A stretch of DNA of 10,215 bases from the NCBI GenBank assembly GCA_900550925.1, contig URTU01000072.1, positions 1 through 10,215 of the forward strand, written 5' to 3'. The stretch comes from an uncultured Alistipes sp. GTDB lineage: Bacteria; Bacteroidota; Bacteroidia; Bacteroidales; Rikenellaceae. The notes beneath the pieces were generated by a model that was given only the letters and a program-made list of their open reading frames with translations, was not told the origin of the DNA and did not search any database. Made by a program: the position numbers and the translations under genes. This document shows positions 1 to 6,201 of the stretch, in pieces (within the stretch, counting starts at the first letter, position 1; each line of letters opens with the position of its first letter).

Positions 1-350
1 GGTCGGAGGGGGCCAGCCGCATCAGGCTGCATATCGGCTCGGCACTCGACATCGCCCCGAAACTCGGCAGGCGGTTCGATCTGGTGTACATCGACGGCGA
101 CAAACGCGAATACCCGCAATACTACCGCATGCTGATGGGCGACGACGGCGGACCGGCACTGGTCGGAAGCGGTTCGGTGCTGCTTGCCGACAACATCCTC
201 TGGTACGGCAAAGTCGTCCAGCCCGTAGCGCACAATGACCGACATACGCAGGCTATCCTGGGGTTCAACCGTATGGTGCGCGACGATCCGCGCGTCGAAA
301 ACATGATCCTGCCCCTGCGCGACGGCATAAACATAATCAGAGTAAAATAG
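1..350 (+). CDS. O-methyltransferase, class I SAM-dependent (3' part only)
   Basis: This is the C-terminal part of an O-methyltransferase of the caffeoyl-CoA/catechol type (Methyltransf_3 family), which moves a methyl group from S-adenosylmethionine to a hydroxyl of a small molecule. The open frame begins at base 3, so the true start lies upstream of the window; 115 residues are visible against about 210-220 in the family. Visible marks are FDLVYIDGDK (fragment residues 25-34), which carries the acidic motif after a beta strand, and LLADNILWYGKV (60-71). The aspartates of IDGD and the Asp-Asn pair of ADN match the divalent-metal ligands of this family. A short glycine-rich insertion (about 46-57) precedes the DN strand. 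The substrate cannot be told. It ends 33 bases before the next gene on the same strand with no terminator between, so co-transcription is possible. Confidence 0.85.
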   Translation, partial: SEGASRIRLHIGSALDIAPKLGRRFDLVYIDGDKREYPQYYRMLMGDDGGPALVGSGSVLLADNILWYGKVVQPVAHNDRHTQAILGFNRMVRDDPRVENMILPLRDGINIIRVK

Positions 351-383
351 ACCCCTTAATATTAACCTTAATACTAACTAATT

Positions 384-1850
384 ATGAAGACCACAAAACT
401 GCTTCTTGCTATCGCAGCCCTGTTCATGGTTTCGGCCGTGACGGCGCAGCAGCATCCCAAACGCGAATTCCGCGGTGCCTGGATCCACACGGTACATCAG
501 CGCCAATATGCACAGATGACCCCGCAGGAGACTCAGGCGTATCTGACAAACATCGTCGATTCGCTCCAGCTGGCGGGTATCAATGCCGTTATCTTCCAGG
601 TACGCCCGTCGGCCGATGCCCTCTACCCATCCGAACTCGAACCCTGGAGCCGTTACCTCACCGGCGAGCCGGGCGTCGCTCCCGACCCGATGTGGGATCC
701 CCTCCAGTTCATGATCGACCTCTGCCACGAGCGGAACATGGAACTCCATGCCTGGCTCAACCCTTACCGCGTAACCACAAACAAGGAGGAGCAACTTCCT
801 GTCGGCAAGGGTCATATCTATGACAAACACCCCGAATGGTTCGTCCGCTACGGCGGTCAGATTCTCTTCGACCCGGGACTGCCCGAATGCCGCGACTTCA
901 TCGTGCGGGTGGTGCATGACATCATCTCGCGTTACGACGTCGACGCTATCCACATGGATGACTATTTCTATCCCTATCCCGTTGCAAACGAGGAGTTCCC
1001 CGATTCGGCAAGCTATGCACGCTATGGTAACGGCATGTCGCTCGGTGACTGGCGCCGTGAGAATGTCAACATGCTTATCGAAGACCTCCATGCCGACATG
1101 CGCGCCACAAAACCGTGGGTACGTCTCGGAATCAGCCCCTTCGGCATATGGCGAAACATAACAAGCGACCCGCGCGGAAGCCGCTCGGCTGCCCTTCAGA
1201 ACTACGACGACCTCTATGCCGACGTGATTCTCTGGACCGAAAAAGGCTGGGTGGACTACATGGTTCCGCAGCTCTACTGGAAGATCGAACATCCCCGTGC
1301 AGGCTACGATCCGCTGATCCGTTGGTGGAACGACAATGCTTACGGACGTCATCTCTATATCGGCATCAGCCTTGGCGCTTCGGTCGAGGAGCCCGACCTG
1401 GCCGAGGGCAGCAACCAGTTGACCCGCAAGATCGAACTGAGCCGTTATCTGGACAATGTAAACGGAACATGCATGTGGCCCGGATATACGATCGTCCGCA
1501 ACTACAAGGGGGCTGCAGATCAACTGATACAGAACGAGCATTCGAAACCGGCACTGATTCCGGCCTACGAGTTTATCGACGACATAGCTCCGGCAAAGGT
1601 AAAGGGTGCCAAGATGGTTGACGGAAAACTCGAGTGGAAACGCGCAAAAACAAAGGATCCGCTGCAGGAGCAGATCTATTTCGTGGTTTACCGCTTCGAC
1701 AAGGGTGAGAAGGTTGACATCGAAAAGGGCAACCACATCCTGACCACGACCCGCAACACTTCGGTCGAGATCGACGATCCCGATGCTACGTATGTTGTGA
1801 CGGCCGTAGACCGCTGCCACAACGAGAGCGAAGGTGTTGTTGTGAAATAA
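384..1850 (+). CDS. secreted GHL10 (DUF187) glycosyl-hydrolase-like protein with C-terminal FN3-like domain
   Basis: The product has 488 residues. Residues 1-21 form a signal peptide (Lys-rich start, hydrophobic LLLAIAALFMVSA, likely cut after VTA), with no lipobox cysteine, so export to the periplasm or outside is expected. Residues about 27-380 match the glycosyl-hydrolase-like 10 (YngK/DUF187) TIM barrel: REFRGAWIHTV (27-37) at the first strand, GINAVIFQVRPSADALYPS (65-83), LHAWLNPYR (121-129), IHMDDYFYPYP (189-199) with paired acidic residues, and MVPQLYWK (293-300). Residues about 400-488 look like a fibronectin-III-type beta domain. Family knowledge: E. coli DigH (YddW), also GHL10, cleaves peptidoglycan glycan strands lacking stem peptides, so a cell-wall role is plausible; a host or dietary glycan is the alternative. 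The ATG at 384 gives a clean signal peptide, and there is no Shine-Dalgarno sequence, as is usual in Bacteroidetes. Confidence 0.9.
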   Translation: MKTTKLLLAIAALFMVSAVTAQQHPKREFRGAWIHTVHQRQYAQMTPQETQAYLTNIVDSLQLAGINAVIFQVRPSADALYPSELEPWSRYLTGEPGVAPDPMWDPLQFMIDLCHERNMELHAWLNPYRVTTNKEEQLPVGKGHIYDKHPEWFVRYGGQILFDPGLPECRDFIVRVVHDIISRYDVDAIHMDDYFYPYPVANEEFPDSASYARYGNGMSLGDWRRENVNMLIEDLHADMRATKPWVRLGISPFGIWRNITSDPRGSRSAALQNYDDLYADVILWTEKGWVDYMVPQLYWKIEHPRAGYDPLIRWWNDNAYGRHLYIGISLGASVEEPDLAEGSNQLTRKIELSRYLDNVNGTCMWPGYTIVRNYKGAADQLIQNEHSKPALIPAYEFIDDIAPAKVKGAKMVDGKLEWKRAKTKDPLQEQIYFVVYRFDKGEKVDIEKGNHILTTTRNTSVEIDDPDATYVVTAVDRCHNESEGVVVK

Positions 1851-1864
1851 TCAAGCACTGACCC

Positions 1865-1896
1865 GTCTGCCGGCCTGTTTAACCACTCCGGCAGAC
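1865..1896. other. small stem-loop abutting the convergent terminator
   Basis: GTCTGCCGG (1865-1873) pairs perfectly with CCGGCAGAC (1888-1896), making a 9-bp stem with a 14-base loop. It ends exactly where the larger terminator stem begins at 1897, so the two hairpins could stack. For leftward transcription it lies just behind the large hairpin; for rightward transcription it lies between the stop codon and the terminator. It may add to termination or protect the 3' end of the GHL10 transcript. Confidence 0.5.
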
Positions 1897-1942
1897 AAAA
1901 CAGTAATGGCCATATCGGTTGCGATATGGCCATTACTGTTTT
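1897..1942. terminator. bidirectional intrinsic terminator between convergent genes
   Basis: The two arms, 1897-1917 and 1922-1942, are perfect reverse complements (21 bp) around a four-base GTTG loop. Each arm begins with AAAA and ends in its complement TTTT, so the stem carries a short U run on the RNA of either strand. It sits in the 104-base gap between the stop of the rightward GHL10 gene (1850) and the stop of the leftward phosphoesterase gene (1955). That is the position expected for a shared two-way terminator. Confidence 0.85.
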
Positions 1943-1954
1943 CGGCGTACCAGA

Positions 1955-3811
1955 TCAATACCCGATGCATGTTATTGTTCCGTCCATCGTCATCACCACC
2001 AGCCGCCCCGGTGCCACGCTGTTGAACGAGGTCACGGCTGCGTTCGAAACCTTGTACGACCAGGCCAGGCCGCTGCCGTCGCACCGCACGGCATGAACGA
2101 CTCCGAACTCGGTCGGCACGAACAACAGCCCGTCGGCACATACCATACGTGTCGGGATGAAGTTGCTTTCGTAGGGCATGCGGACTACCCACAACGGCGC
2201 ATAATCGCCGTCGGAGATGTCAACGGCCGTAATACGGTTATCGATCGCCTTGATGTACATCGTCTTCAGATCGGCCGAAAAACCGATCGACTCACGGCCT
2301 TTCGCCTCGTCGCTCGCCCATAGGATCTCTCCCGTAGCGCAGTCGAACGCCCGTACAAAATAGTCCGAGCTGAGCTCTATGACCCGATCGCCCACAACAG
2401 TAGGCCAGCATGCCCCGGGCGAGAAATAACGCCCCCGTTCGGTATCGAACTGCCAAACGATATGCCCGTCGGTACGGTCCAGCGCATAGAACATCGCGCC
2501 CCACGTTCCTATGTACACATGTTTGTCATCGACCGCTGCACGGGCCTCGATATATCCACGCAAACCGTCGGTCACCCAAATCCGCTGTCCCGTTTCGAAC
2601 GACACCGCATGGAACCTGCCGTTCGAGCCGCCGAGATAGACAACGCCGTCGCTCTCGGCCGGACACGAAACAAACGGATAACCGCCGTCATATGTCCAGT
2701 CACACGCGCCGTTACGCAGGTTCAACCGGTAGAGTTTTCCGTCGGTCGAGGCCACAAGCACATGCCGGCCAACAATAAGCGGCGCCCCGAAAATCTTGTT
2801 TCCGGTGCGGAAGTGCCACAACTCGCGGCCGTTGCGCGAATCCAATGCATAGACATACCCCTCGGTATTGGCATATACGACCCGACGGCCGTCACTGGCA
2901 CCCTGTGCCGCTATATCCGCAACATCGCGAAGCTGCCACAGGGTAGTGACACCCTCCTTTTCGGCCGCCTCGTTCATCGAGTAGTCGTAACGCGAAGCCG
3001 TATCCGTACTCTCGAACCGAGCCTTGCCCAGGCGTACCCGATGCCAGGCCGGCAGGGTGCGATCCTTGATTATGCGCTCGTGGAACACCATCTCCTCCGG
3101 CGTGACGTCGACAATGTTGTATCCGCCGATCGGATCGCTGCGCCGGAGCGACGAACGCCCGATAACACCCGGTATCCCCTCGGCATCGTACGCACGGTTG
3201 ACATGCAGGTGGCCGCACAATGCAGCCTGTATGTTGCAGCGTTTGAGGATGTCGATCACCTCGCCGCTGTTCGACAGCGAACCGTCGAGCGGGAAGTGGT
3301 TGACAAATACCACCGGCATATCCGCCGGCGTGGCCCGTACCGTCGAATCGAGCCATACGATCTCCTCGCGCGGGATGTACGGAGGCCCCATGCGCAGCAT
3401 CGGCCCTGCGCCGCACCCGATGAACCGAACTCCCGAAATGTCATACACAAAGTGCTGGTCCCCGAAAATCCTCTCGAAAACCGTACAGCCGTTCTCACTC
3501 CAGTTGACATCGTGGTTTCCGGGAACGAACAGGCACGGCCGGTCGAGCGAGTCGATCATCCGCTTCAGGTGTTCGAACTCTTGGGTGGCACCGAACTCGG
3601 TCAGGTCACCGCTCATAATCGTAAAAGCGATAGTGGTATCGGCATTGATATCCTCGATGGCCTGCCGCAGGTCATCCTCGGCATAGGCGAACGAGTCGAG
3701 ATGGACATCCGACAGCCATGCAAACCGGAACCGCCCGGTATCCTGCGCATGTGACAACGACACCTGCAGTGCCGCCGCCAGCGCAAAAAATGAAAATAAG
3801 AATCTCTTCAT
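1955..3811 (-). CDS. secreted metallophosphoesterase fused to a PQQ-type beta-propeller
   Basis: The product has 618 residues from the ATG at 3811. The frame stays open 32 codons further upstream, but only this start gives a proper signal peptide (MKRFLFSFFALAAAL, likely cut after SHA near residue 22) and it lies just behind a promoter-like site. Residues about 28-250 are a calcineurin-like metallophosphoesterase with all metal motifs: SDVH (D35, H37), SGDLTEFG (D69), PGNHD (N99, H100), NH (H172) and CGHLH (H201, H203). Residues about 288-618 form a beta-propeller of roughly seven blades of the PQQ/quinoprotein-like type, seen in repeats such as GYVYALDSRNGRELWHF, GRFHAVSFETGQRIW and FYALDRTDGHIVW. 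The enzyme should act outside the cytoplasm on a phosphomonoester or phosphodiester. The propeller may bind substrate, envelope or a partner; binding of PQQ itself is not implied. It is convergent with the GHL10 gene, which is also secreted. Confidence 0.88.
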   Translation of the reverse strand: MKRFLFSFFALAAALQVSLSHAQDTGRFRFAWLSDVHLDSFAYAEDDLRQAIEDINADTTIAFTIMSGDLTEFGATQEFEHLKRMIDSLDRPCLFVPGNHDVNWSENGCTVFERIFGDQHFVYDISGVRFIGCGAGPMLRMGPPYIPREEIVWLDSTVRATPADMPVVFVNHFPLDGSLSNSGEVIDILKRCNIQAALCGHLHVNRAYDAEGIPGVIGRSSLRRSDPIGGYNIVDVTPEEMVFHERIIKDRTLPAWHRVRLGKARFESTDTASRYDYSMNEAAEKEGVTTLWQLRDVADIAAQGASDGRRVVYANTEGYVYALDSRNGRELWHFRTGNKIFGAPLIVGRHVLVASTDGKLYRLNLRNGACDWTYDGGYPFVSCPAESDGVVYLGGSNGRFHAVSFETGQRIWVTDGLRGYIEARAAVDDKHVYIGTWGAMFYALDRTDGHIVWQFDTERGRYFSPGACWPTVVGDRVIELSSDYFVRAFDCATGEILWASDEAKGRESIGFSADLKTMYIKAIDNRITAVDISDGDYAPLWVVRMPYESNFIPTRMVCADGLLFVPTEFGVVHAVRCDGSGLAWSYKVSNAAVTSFNSVAPGRLVVMTMDGTITCIGY

Positions 3812-3843
3812 GACAAAAACGTGTGTGTGGGTTAGAAACTGGA

Positions 3844-3874
3844 CAAATTTAAATATTATCCGCCGGAAAAACAA
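3844..3874 (-). promoter_or_regulatory. Bacteroidetes-type promoter for the phosphoesterase gene
   Basis: On the minus strand TAAATTTG (3851-3844) matches the -7 consensus TAnnTTTG exactly. TTGT (3874-3871) lies 19 bases upstream, at the -33 position, with a one-base departure from TTTG. Transcription would begin near 3835-3840, giving a leader of about 25-30 bases before the ATG at 3811. This supports the shorter start, because the longer frame would begin upstream of the promoter. Confidence 0.6.
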
Positions 3875-4015
3875 TCTGCGTTGCCGCGCTTCACGCAACA
3901 ATACCACACCGCAACCTCTCCGGGCAACGGAACGGCCTTTAAAGCATTATCTGCAGTGACCTGGCTCATGGTGCCAGCAGGGGTATATTCCGGCGTCCCG
4001 AGGGTCTCGGAAATG

Positions 4016-4068
4016 AAAAATCCGGAACCGGCCGCTTCCCGTATTGGGAGACTGTGCCGATTCCGGAT
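4016..4068 (-). terminator. rho-independent terminator of the phosphohexomutase gene
   Basis: ATCCGGAA (4020-4027) pairs with TTCCGGAT (4061-4068); after one mismatch, CGGC (4029-4032) pairs with GCCG (4056-4059). An inner TCCC/GGGA pairing around GTATT closes the top. On the minus strand the stem is followed at once by TTTTT (complement of 4016-4020, the first T being part of the stem), the layout of an intrinsic terminator for leftward transcription. It lies about 155 bases behind the stop of the phosphohexomutase gene and well ahead of the phosphoesterase promoter, so the two leftward genes are probably separate transcription units. Confidence 0.75.
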
Positions 4069-4103
4069 CTTGGATAAGTGTTTTCAATATGCACCGCTGC
4101 ACA

Positions 4104-4173
4104 ATGCATCGCAGCTACAATCTTCAAAATGCCATGCAGCCACAACCTTCAAAATGCGTCGCAGACACGATCA
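4104..4173. repeat. degenerate 25-base tandem repeat, about 2.8 copies
   Basis: Units begin with ATGC at 4104, 4129 and 4154, exactly 25 bases apart. The first two share 20 of 25 positions and both end in CTTCAAA; the third keeps ATGC, the GCAG core and ACAC before diverging. A shorter ATGC...GC...ACA stretch at 4089-4103 may be a partial extra copy. The array lies in the likely 3' untranslated part of the phosphohexomutase transcript, ahead of its terminator. It does not encode a recognisable protein repeat. Its function is unknown. Confidence 0.6.
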
Positions 4174-4222
4174 CGTATCCCCGCAGTACATCACGAAGCC
4201 ATCTTCAAGGGGCCGCGTGCCG

Positions 4223-5962
4223 TCACGCCAGACCCATCTCCTTCTTGATGGCCTCGATCTTGGCGTCAAGCTGCTCCTGAACCTCGTAGAACTTGTCCAC
4301 GCAGCACAGCGGCGCACATACTCCGAAGTAGAACTTGATCTTCGGTTCCGTACCCGACGGACGTACCGACACCTTCGTGCCATCCTCCGTGAAGAACTGA
4401 AGAACATTGCTGCGATCCTGAACGATCGGACTCTTCTCGCCCGTCCGCAGGTCGGTCTGCTCGAGCGAAAGGTAATCCTTGATCACTACCACCGGCGAAC
4501 CGAGTATCGACTTGGGAGGATTCTCACGGTATTCAACCATCATGCGCTGTATCTCCTCGGCCCCCTCCTTGCCCTTGCGGACCACCGAAACCAGACCTTC
4601 ACGGTAGAAGCCGTACTTCACGTAGAGCTCCTTCAGCCAATCGTAGAGCGTCAGGCCCTTCTCCTTGGCCCATGCCATCGCCTCGGCCGCCATCGAGCAG
4701 GCACTCACCGCATCCTTGTCGCGTACGAAGTCGCCAGCCAGGAAGCCGAAACTCTCCTCGCCGCCGCCGATATACTGCATCTTGCCCTCGTTCTCACGGA
4801 TAATCTTGGCGATATACTTGAAGCCCGTCAAGCAGTCGTAGCACTTAACACCAAAGGCGTCGGCAACCGCTTTTGCCATCTCCGACGTAACGATGGTCTT
4901 GACCACGAACTGTTTGCCGTCGAGTTTGCCCAGCTCACTCCAGCGCGTAAGCATATAGCTGAGTATCAACACCAAAGTTTGGTTACCATTGAGCAGGACA
5001 TACTCTCCGCGGTCGTCCAGAACCGCAATACCGATACGGTCGGAATCGGGGTCGGTTGCCAGAACCAGTTCGGCTCCCTCCTTGCGGGCCAGCTCGATGG
5101 CCATGCTCATCGTGGCACGCTCCTCGGGATTCGGCGAAGCGACAGTGGGGAAGTTGCCGTCGATGACGCACTGCTCCTTGACCATCACGATATTCGTAAA
5201 CCCGAAGTTGTGCAGCGATGCCGGAACAAGCCGTACACCCGCACCGTGCATGGGCGAGTAGACGATCTTCATGTCGTGGTACTTGGCTACCGCCTCGGGC
5301 GACAGCGAAAGCTGTTTGATCCGCTCCAGGTAAATCTTGTCGAAATCCTCGCCCAGCGTCACGATATTCTCCTTGTTGAGCCCCTTCACGATCTGATCGA
5401 CCGAGGTGATCTTGGCCACTTCGTCGATAATGTTCTTGTCGTGGGGCGGGGTAACTTGGGCTCCGTCCGACCAGTAGGCCTTGTAACCGTTATACTCCTT
5501 GGGGTTGTGCGAGGCGGTTATGACAACACCGCTCTTGCACTTCAGCTGCCGTATTGCGAAGCTCAGTTCGGGCGTCGGGCGGAGCGCATCGAACAGGTAT
5601 ACGCGGAACCCGTTCGAGGCGAAAATATCGGCCGTCCGTTCGGCGAAAAAGCGCGAATTGTTACGGCTGTCGTGAGCCACGGCAACGCTTATCTCCTCGC
5701 CCGCAAAACACTTTTTAAGGTAGTTTGCCAGGCCCTGCGTAGCCATGCCTACCGTGTACTCGTTCATACGGTTCGTACCCACGCCCATAATGCCGCGCAG
5801 GCCGCCCGTACCGAATTCGAGGTCTTTGTAGAAACTCTCGGTCAGCTCCTTTTTGTCGTTGTCAATCAGATACTTGACCTGTTTCTTTGTAGCTTCATCG
5901 TAATCGCCGTCGAGCCATTTTTGGGCTTTGGCCATTACCAGTTGATCCAGATTGTCGTTCAT
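4223..5962 (-). CDS. phosphoglucomutase/phosphomannomutase (alpha-D-phosphohexomutase)
   Basis: The 579-residue cytoplasmic enzyme interconverts hexose 1-phosphate and 6-phosphate, linking glycolysis to glycogen and nucleotide-sugar synthesis for surface polysaccharides. All four phosphohexomutase signatures are present in order: TASHNP (149-154) with the phosphoserine at S151; the magnesium loop DPDSDR (304-309); the sugar-binding GGEESFGF (400-407); and the phosphate-binding RPSGTEPK (534-541). FGTGGLRG (50-57) is the N-terminal motif of the long PGM2-like subgroup, and the length fits that subgroup rather than the shorter, roughly 450-residue ManB/AlgC or GlmM forms. Whether glucose or mannose is preferred cannot be read from sequence. 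The ATG at 5962 opens a normal N-terminus (MNDNLDQLVMAKAQKWL). It is divergent from dnaA across an AT-rich control region. Confidence 0.93.
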   Translation of the reverse strand: MNDNLDQLVMAKAQKWLDGDYDEATKKQVKYLIDNDKKELTESFYKDLEFGTGGLRGIMGVGTNRMNEYTVGMATQGLANYLKKCFAGEEISVAVAHDSRNNSRFFAERTADIFASNGFRVYLFDALRPTPELSFAIRQLKCKSGVVITASHNPKEYNGYKAYWSDGAQVTPPHDKNIIDEVAKITSVDQIVKGLNKENIVTLGEDFDKIYLERIKQLSLSPEAVAKYHDMKIVYSPMHGAGVRLVPASLHNFGFTNIVMVKEQCVIDGNFPTVASPNPEERATMSMAIELARKEGAELVLATDPDSDRIGIAVLDDRGEYVLLNGNQTLVLILSYMLTRWSELGKLDGKQFVVKTIVTSEMAKAVADAFGVKCYDCLTGFKYIAKIIRENEGKMQYIGGGEESFGFLAGDFVRDKDAVSACSMAAEAMAWAKEKGLTLYDWLKELYVKYGFYREGLVSVVRKGKEGAEEIQRMMVEYRENPPKSILGSPVVVIKDYLSLEQTDLRTGEKSPIVQDRSNVLQFFTEDGTKVSVRPSGTEPKIKFYFGVCAPLCCVDKFYEVQEQLDAKIEAIKKEMGLA

Positions 5963-6011
5963 AACTATATCAATTTTGCTTATACTGTGACAAAGGTTTT
6001 TTCAGAAAATA

Positions 6012-6020
6012 TTATACACA
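6012..6020 (+). promoter_or_regulatory. DnaA box overlapping the pgm promoter
   Basis: TTATACACA is an exact match to the DnaA-box consensus TTATnCACA. Its last two bases (6019-6020) fall inside the -7 element of the leftward promoter (6019-6026), so DnaA bound here could block pgm transcription. Confidence 0.55.
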
Positions 6021-6050
6021 AAGATACGCAAAAAATATCGAATATTCAAT
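6019..6050 (-). promoter_or_regulatory. proximal Bacteroidetes-type promoter for pgm
   Basis: On the minus strand TATCTTTG (6026-6019) matches TAnnTTTG exactly. ATTG (6050-6047) lies 20 bases upstream as a -33 element with one departure from TTTG. Initiation near 6012 would give a leader of about 50 bases before the pgm ATG at 5962. Confidence 0.55.
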
Positions 6051-6132
6051 ATCAAGTGATTAAATAATGCCCTCCGAAAAAAGCTTTATTTTTCTATATA
6101 AGAAAAAACATAAAAAGCAATAAATATCCGTG

Positions 6133-6163
6133 TTTTTTTTACACAATTTTATACACAACTTTG
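6133..6163 (+). promoter_or_regulatory. possible dnaA promoter
   Basis: CAACTTTG (6156-6163) departs from TAnnTTTG by one base. The T run at 6133-6140 covers the -33 position, but without an exact TTTG. It is the best rightward candidate I could find ahead of dnaA. It overlaps the last two bases of the DnaA box at 6149-6157, which would fit autorepression. Confidence 0.35.
6149..6157 (+). promoter_or_regulatory. DnaA box upstream of dnaA
   Basis: A second exact TTATACACA, 38 bases before the dnaA start codon. A one-mismatch box ends four bases before it (6137-6145), so the two form a closely spaced pair. This is the usual kind of place for DnaA autoregulation. Confidence 0.6.
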
Positions 6164-6169
6164 TGAGGT

Positions 6170-6201
6170 CAAAATTAAACACAAACCCTCGGTAATGCAA
6201 A
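6170..6201 (-). promoter_or_regulatory. distal leftward promoter starting within the dnaA start region
   Basis: On the minus strand TTTG (6201-6198) and TAATTTTG (6177-6170) both match the Bacteroidetes consensus exactly, with 20 bases between. The -33 element lies inside the first codons of dnaA. Initiation near 6163 would read leftward across the whole DnaA-box region into pgm, giving a leader of about 200 bases or an untranslated RNA. Confidence 0.45.

Larger units (their letters stand above)
3812..4222. other. 411-base gene-free gap between phosphoesterase and phosphohexomutase genes
   Basis: No convincing gene lies here. Going from right to left, which is the direction of transcription of both flanking genes, it holds a degenerate tandem repeat (4104-4173), a strong leftward terminator (4016-4068), two small hairpins (CCGAG/CTCGG at 3998-4010 and CTGGC/GCCAG at 3961-3977), and the promoter of the phosphoesterase gene (3844-3874). 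A 37-codon minus-strand frame (3856-3969) overlaps the promoter and has no recognisable features. I see no tRNA or known riboswitch. Confidence 0.6.
5963..6194. other. AT-rich divergent region with DnaA boxes: candidate oriC or DnaA-controlled region
   Basis: This 232-base gap separates leftward pgm from rightward dnaA and is far richer in A+T than the genes around it. It holds two exact DnaA boxes (TTATACACA at 6012-6020 and 6149-6157) and two with one mismatch (TTTTACACA at 6137-6145 and TTAAACACA at 6175-6183), all in the same orientation. Between them lie AATATC-GAATATTC-AATATC (6034-6053, a direct repeat around a palindrome) and a weak AT hairpin (TTTTTCT/AGAAAAA, 6089-6107), which could serve as an unwinding element. 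Placement next to dnaA supports an origin, but bacterial origins are not always beside dnaA, so DnaA feedback on its own gene is an equal reading. Confidence 0.5.

Noticed and set aside
378..1820. 480-codon open frame on the minus strand opposite the GHL10 gene
   Set aside because: It is the antisense shadow of a GC-rich gene whose family and signal peptide are clear. Its translation has no recognisable domain. Similar long antisense frames opposite pgm (3881-6067), dnaA (6327-7910) and recA (8052-10040) are rejected for the same reason.
2462..3754. 430-codon plus-strand frame opposite the phosphoesterase gene
   Set aside because: The minus strand carries all phosphoesterase motifs and the propeller repeats; the plus-strand translation is low-complexity and unrecognisable.
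3812..3907. Longer phosphoesterase start, 32 codons upstream
   Set aside because: It would put a charged stretch ahead of a good signal peptide and would start upstream of the promoter-like site, so the ATG at 3811 is preferred.
3856..3969. 37-codon minus-strand frame starting at ATG, with a cysteine pair (WYCC)
   Set aside because: It overlaps the promoter of the phosphoesterase gene, has no ribosome-binding sequence or promoter of its own and resembles nothing I know. Ribosome profiling would be needed to revive it.
3812..4222. Possible structured RNA (SRP RNA, riboswitch or tRNA)
   Set aside because: Both strands were read for conserved loops and acceptor or anticodon arms. Only short hairpins and the terminator were found, with no match to a family I can name.
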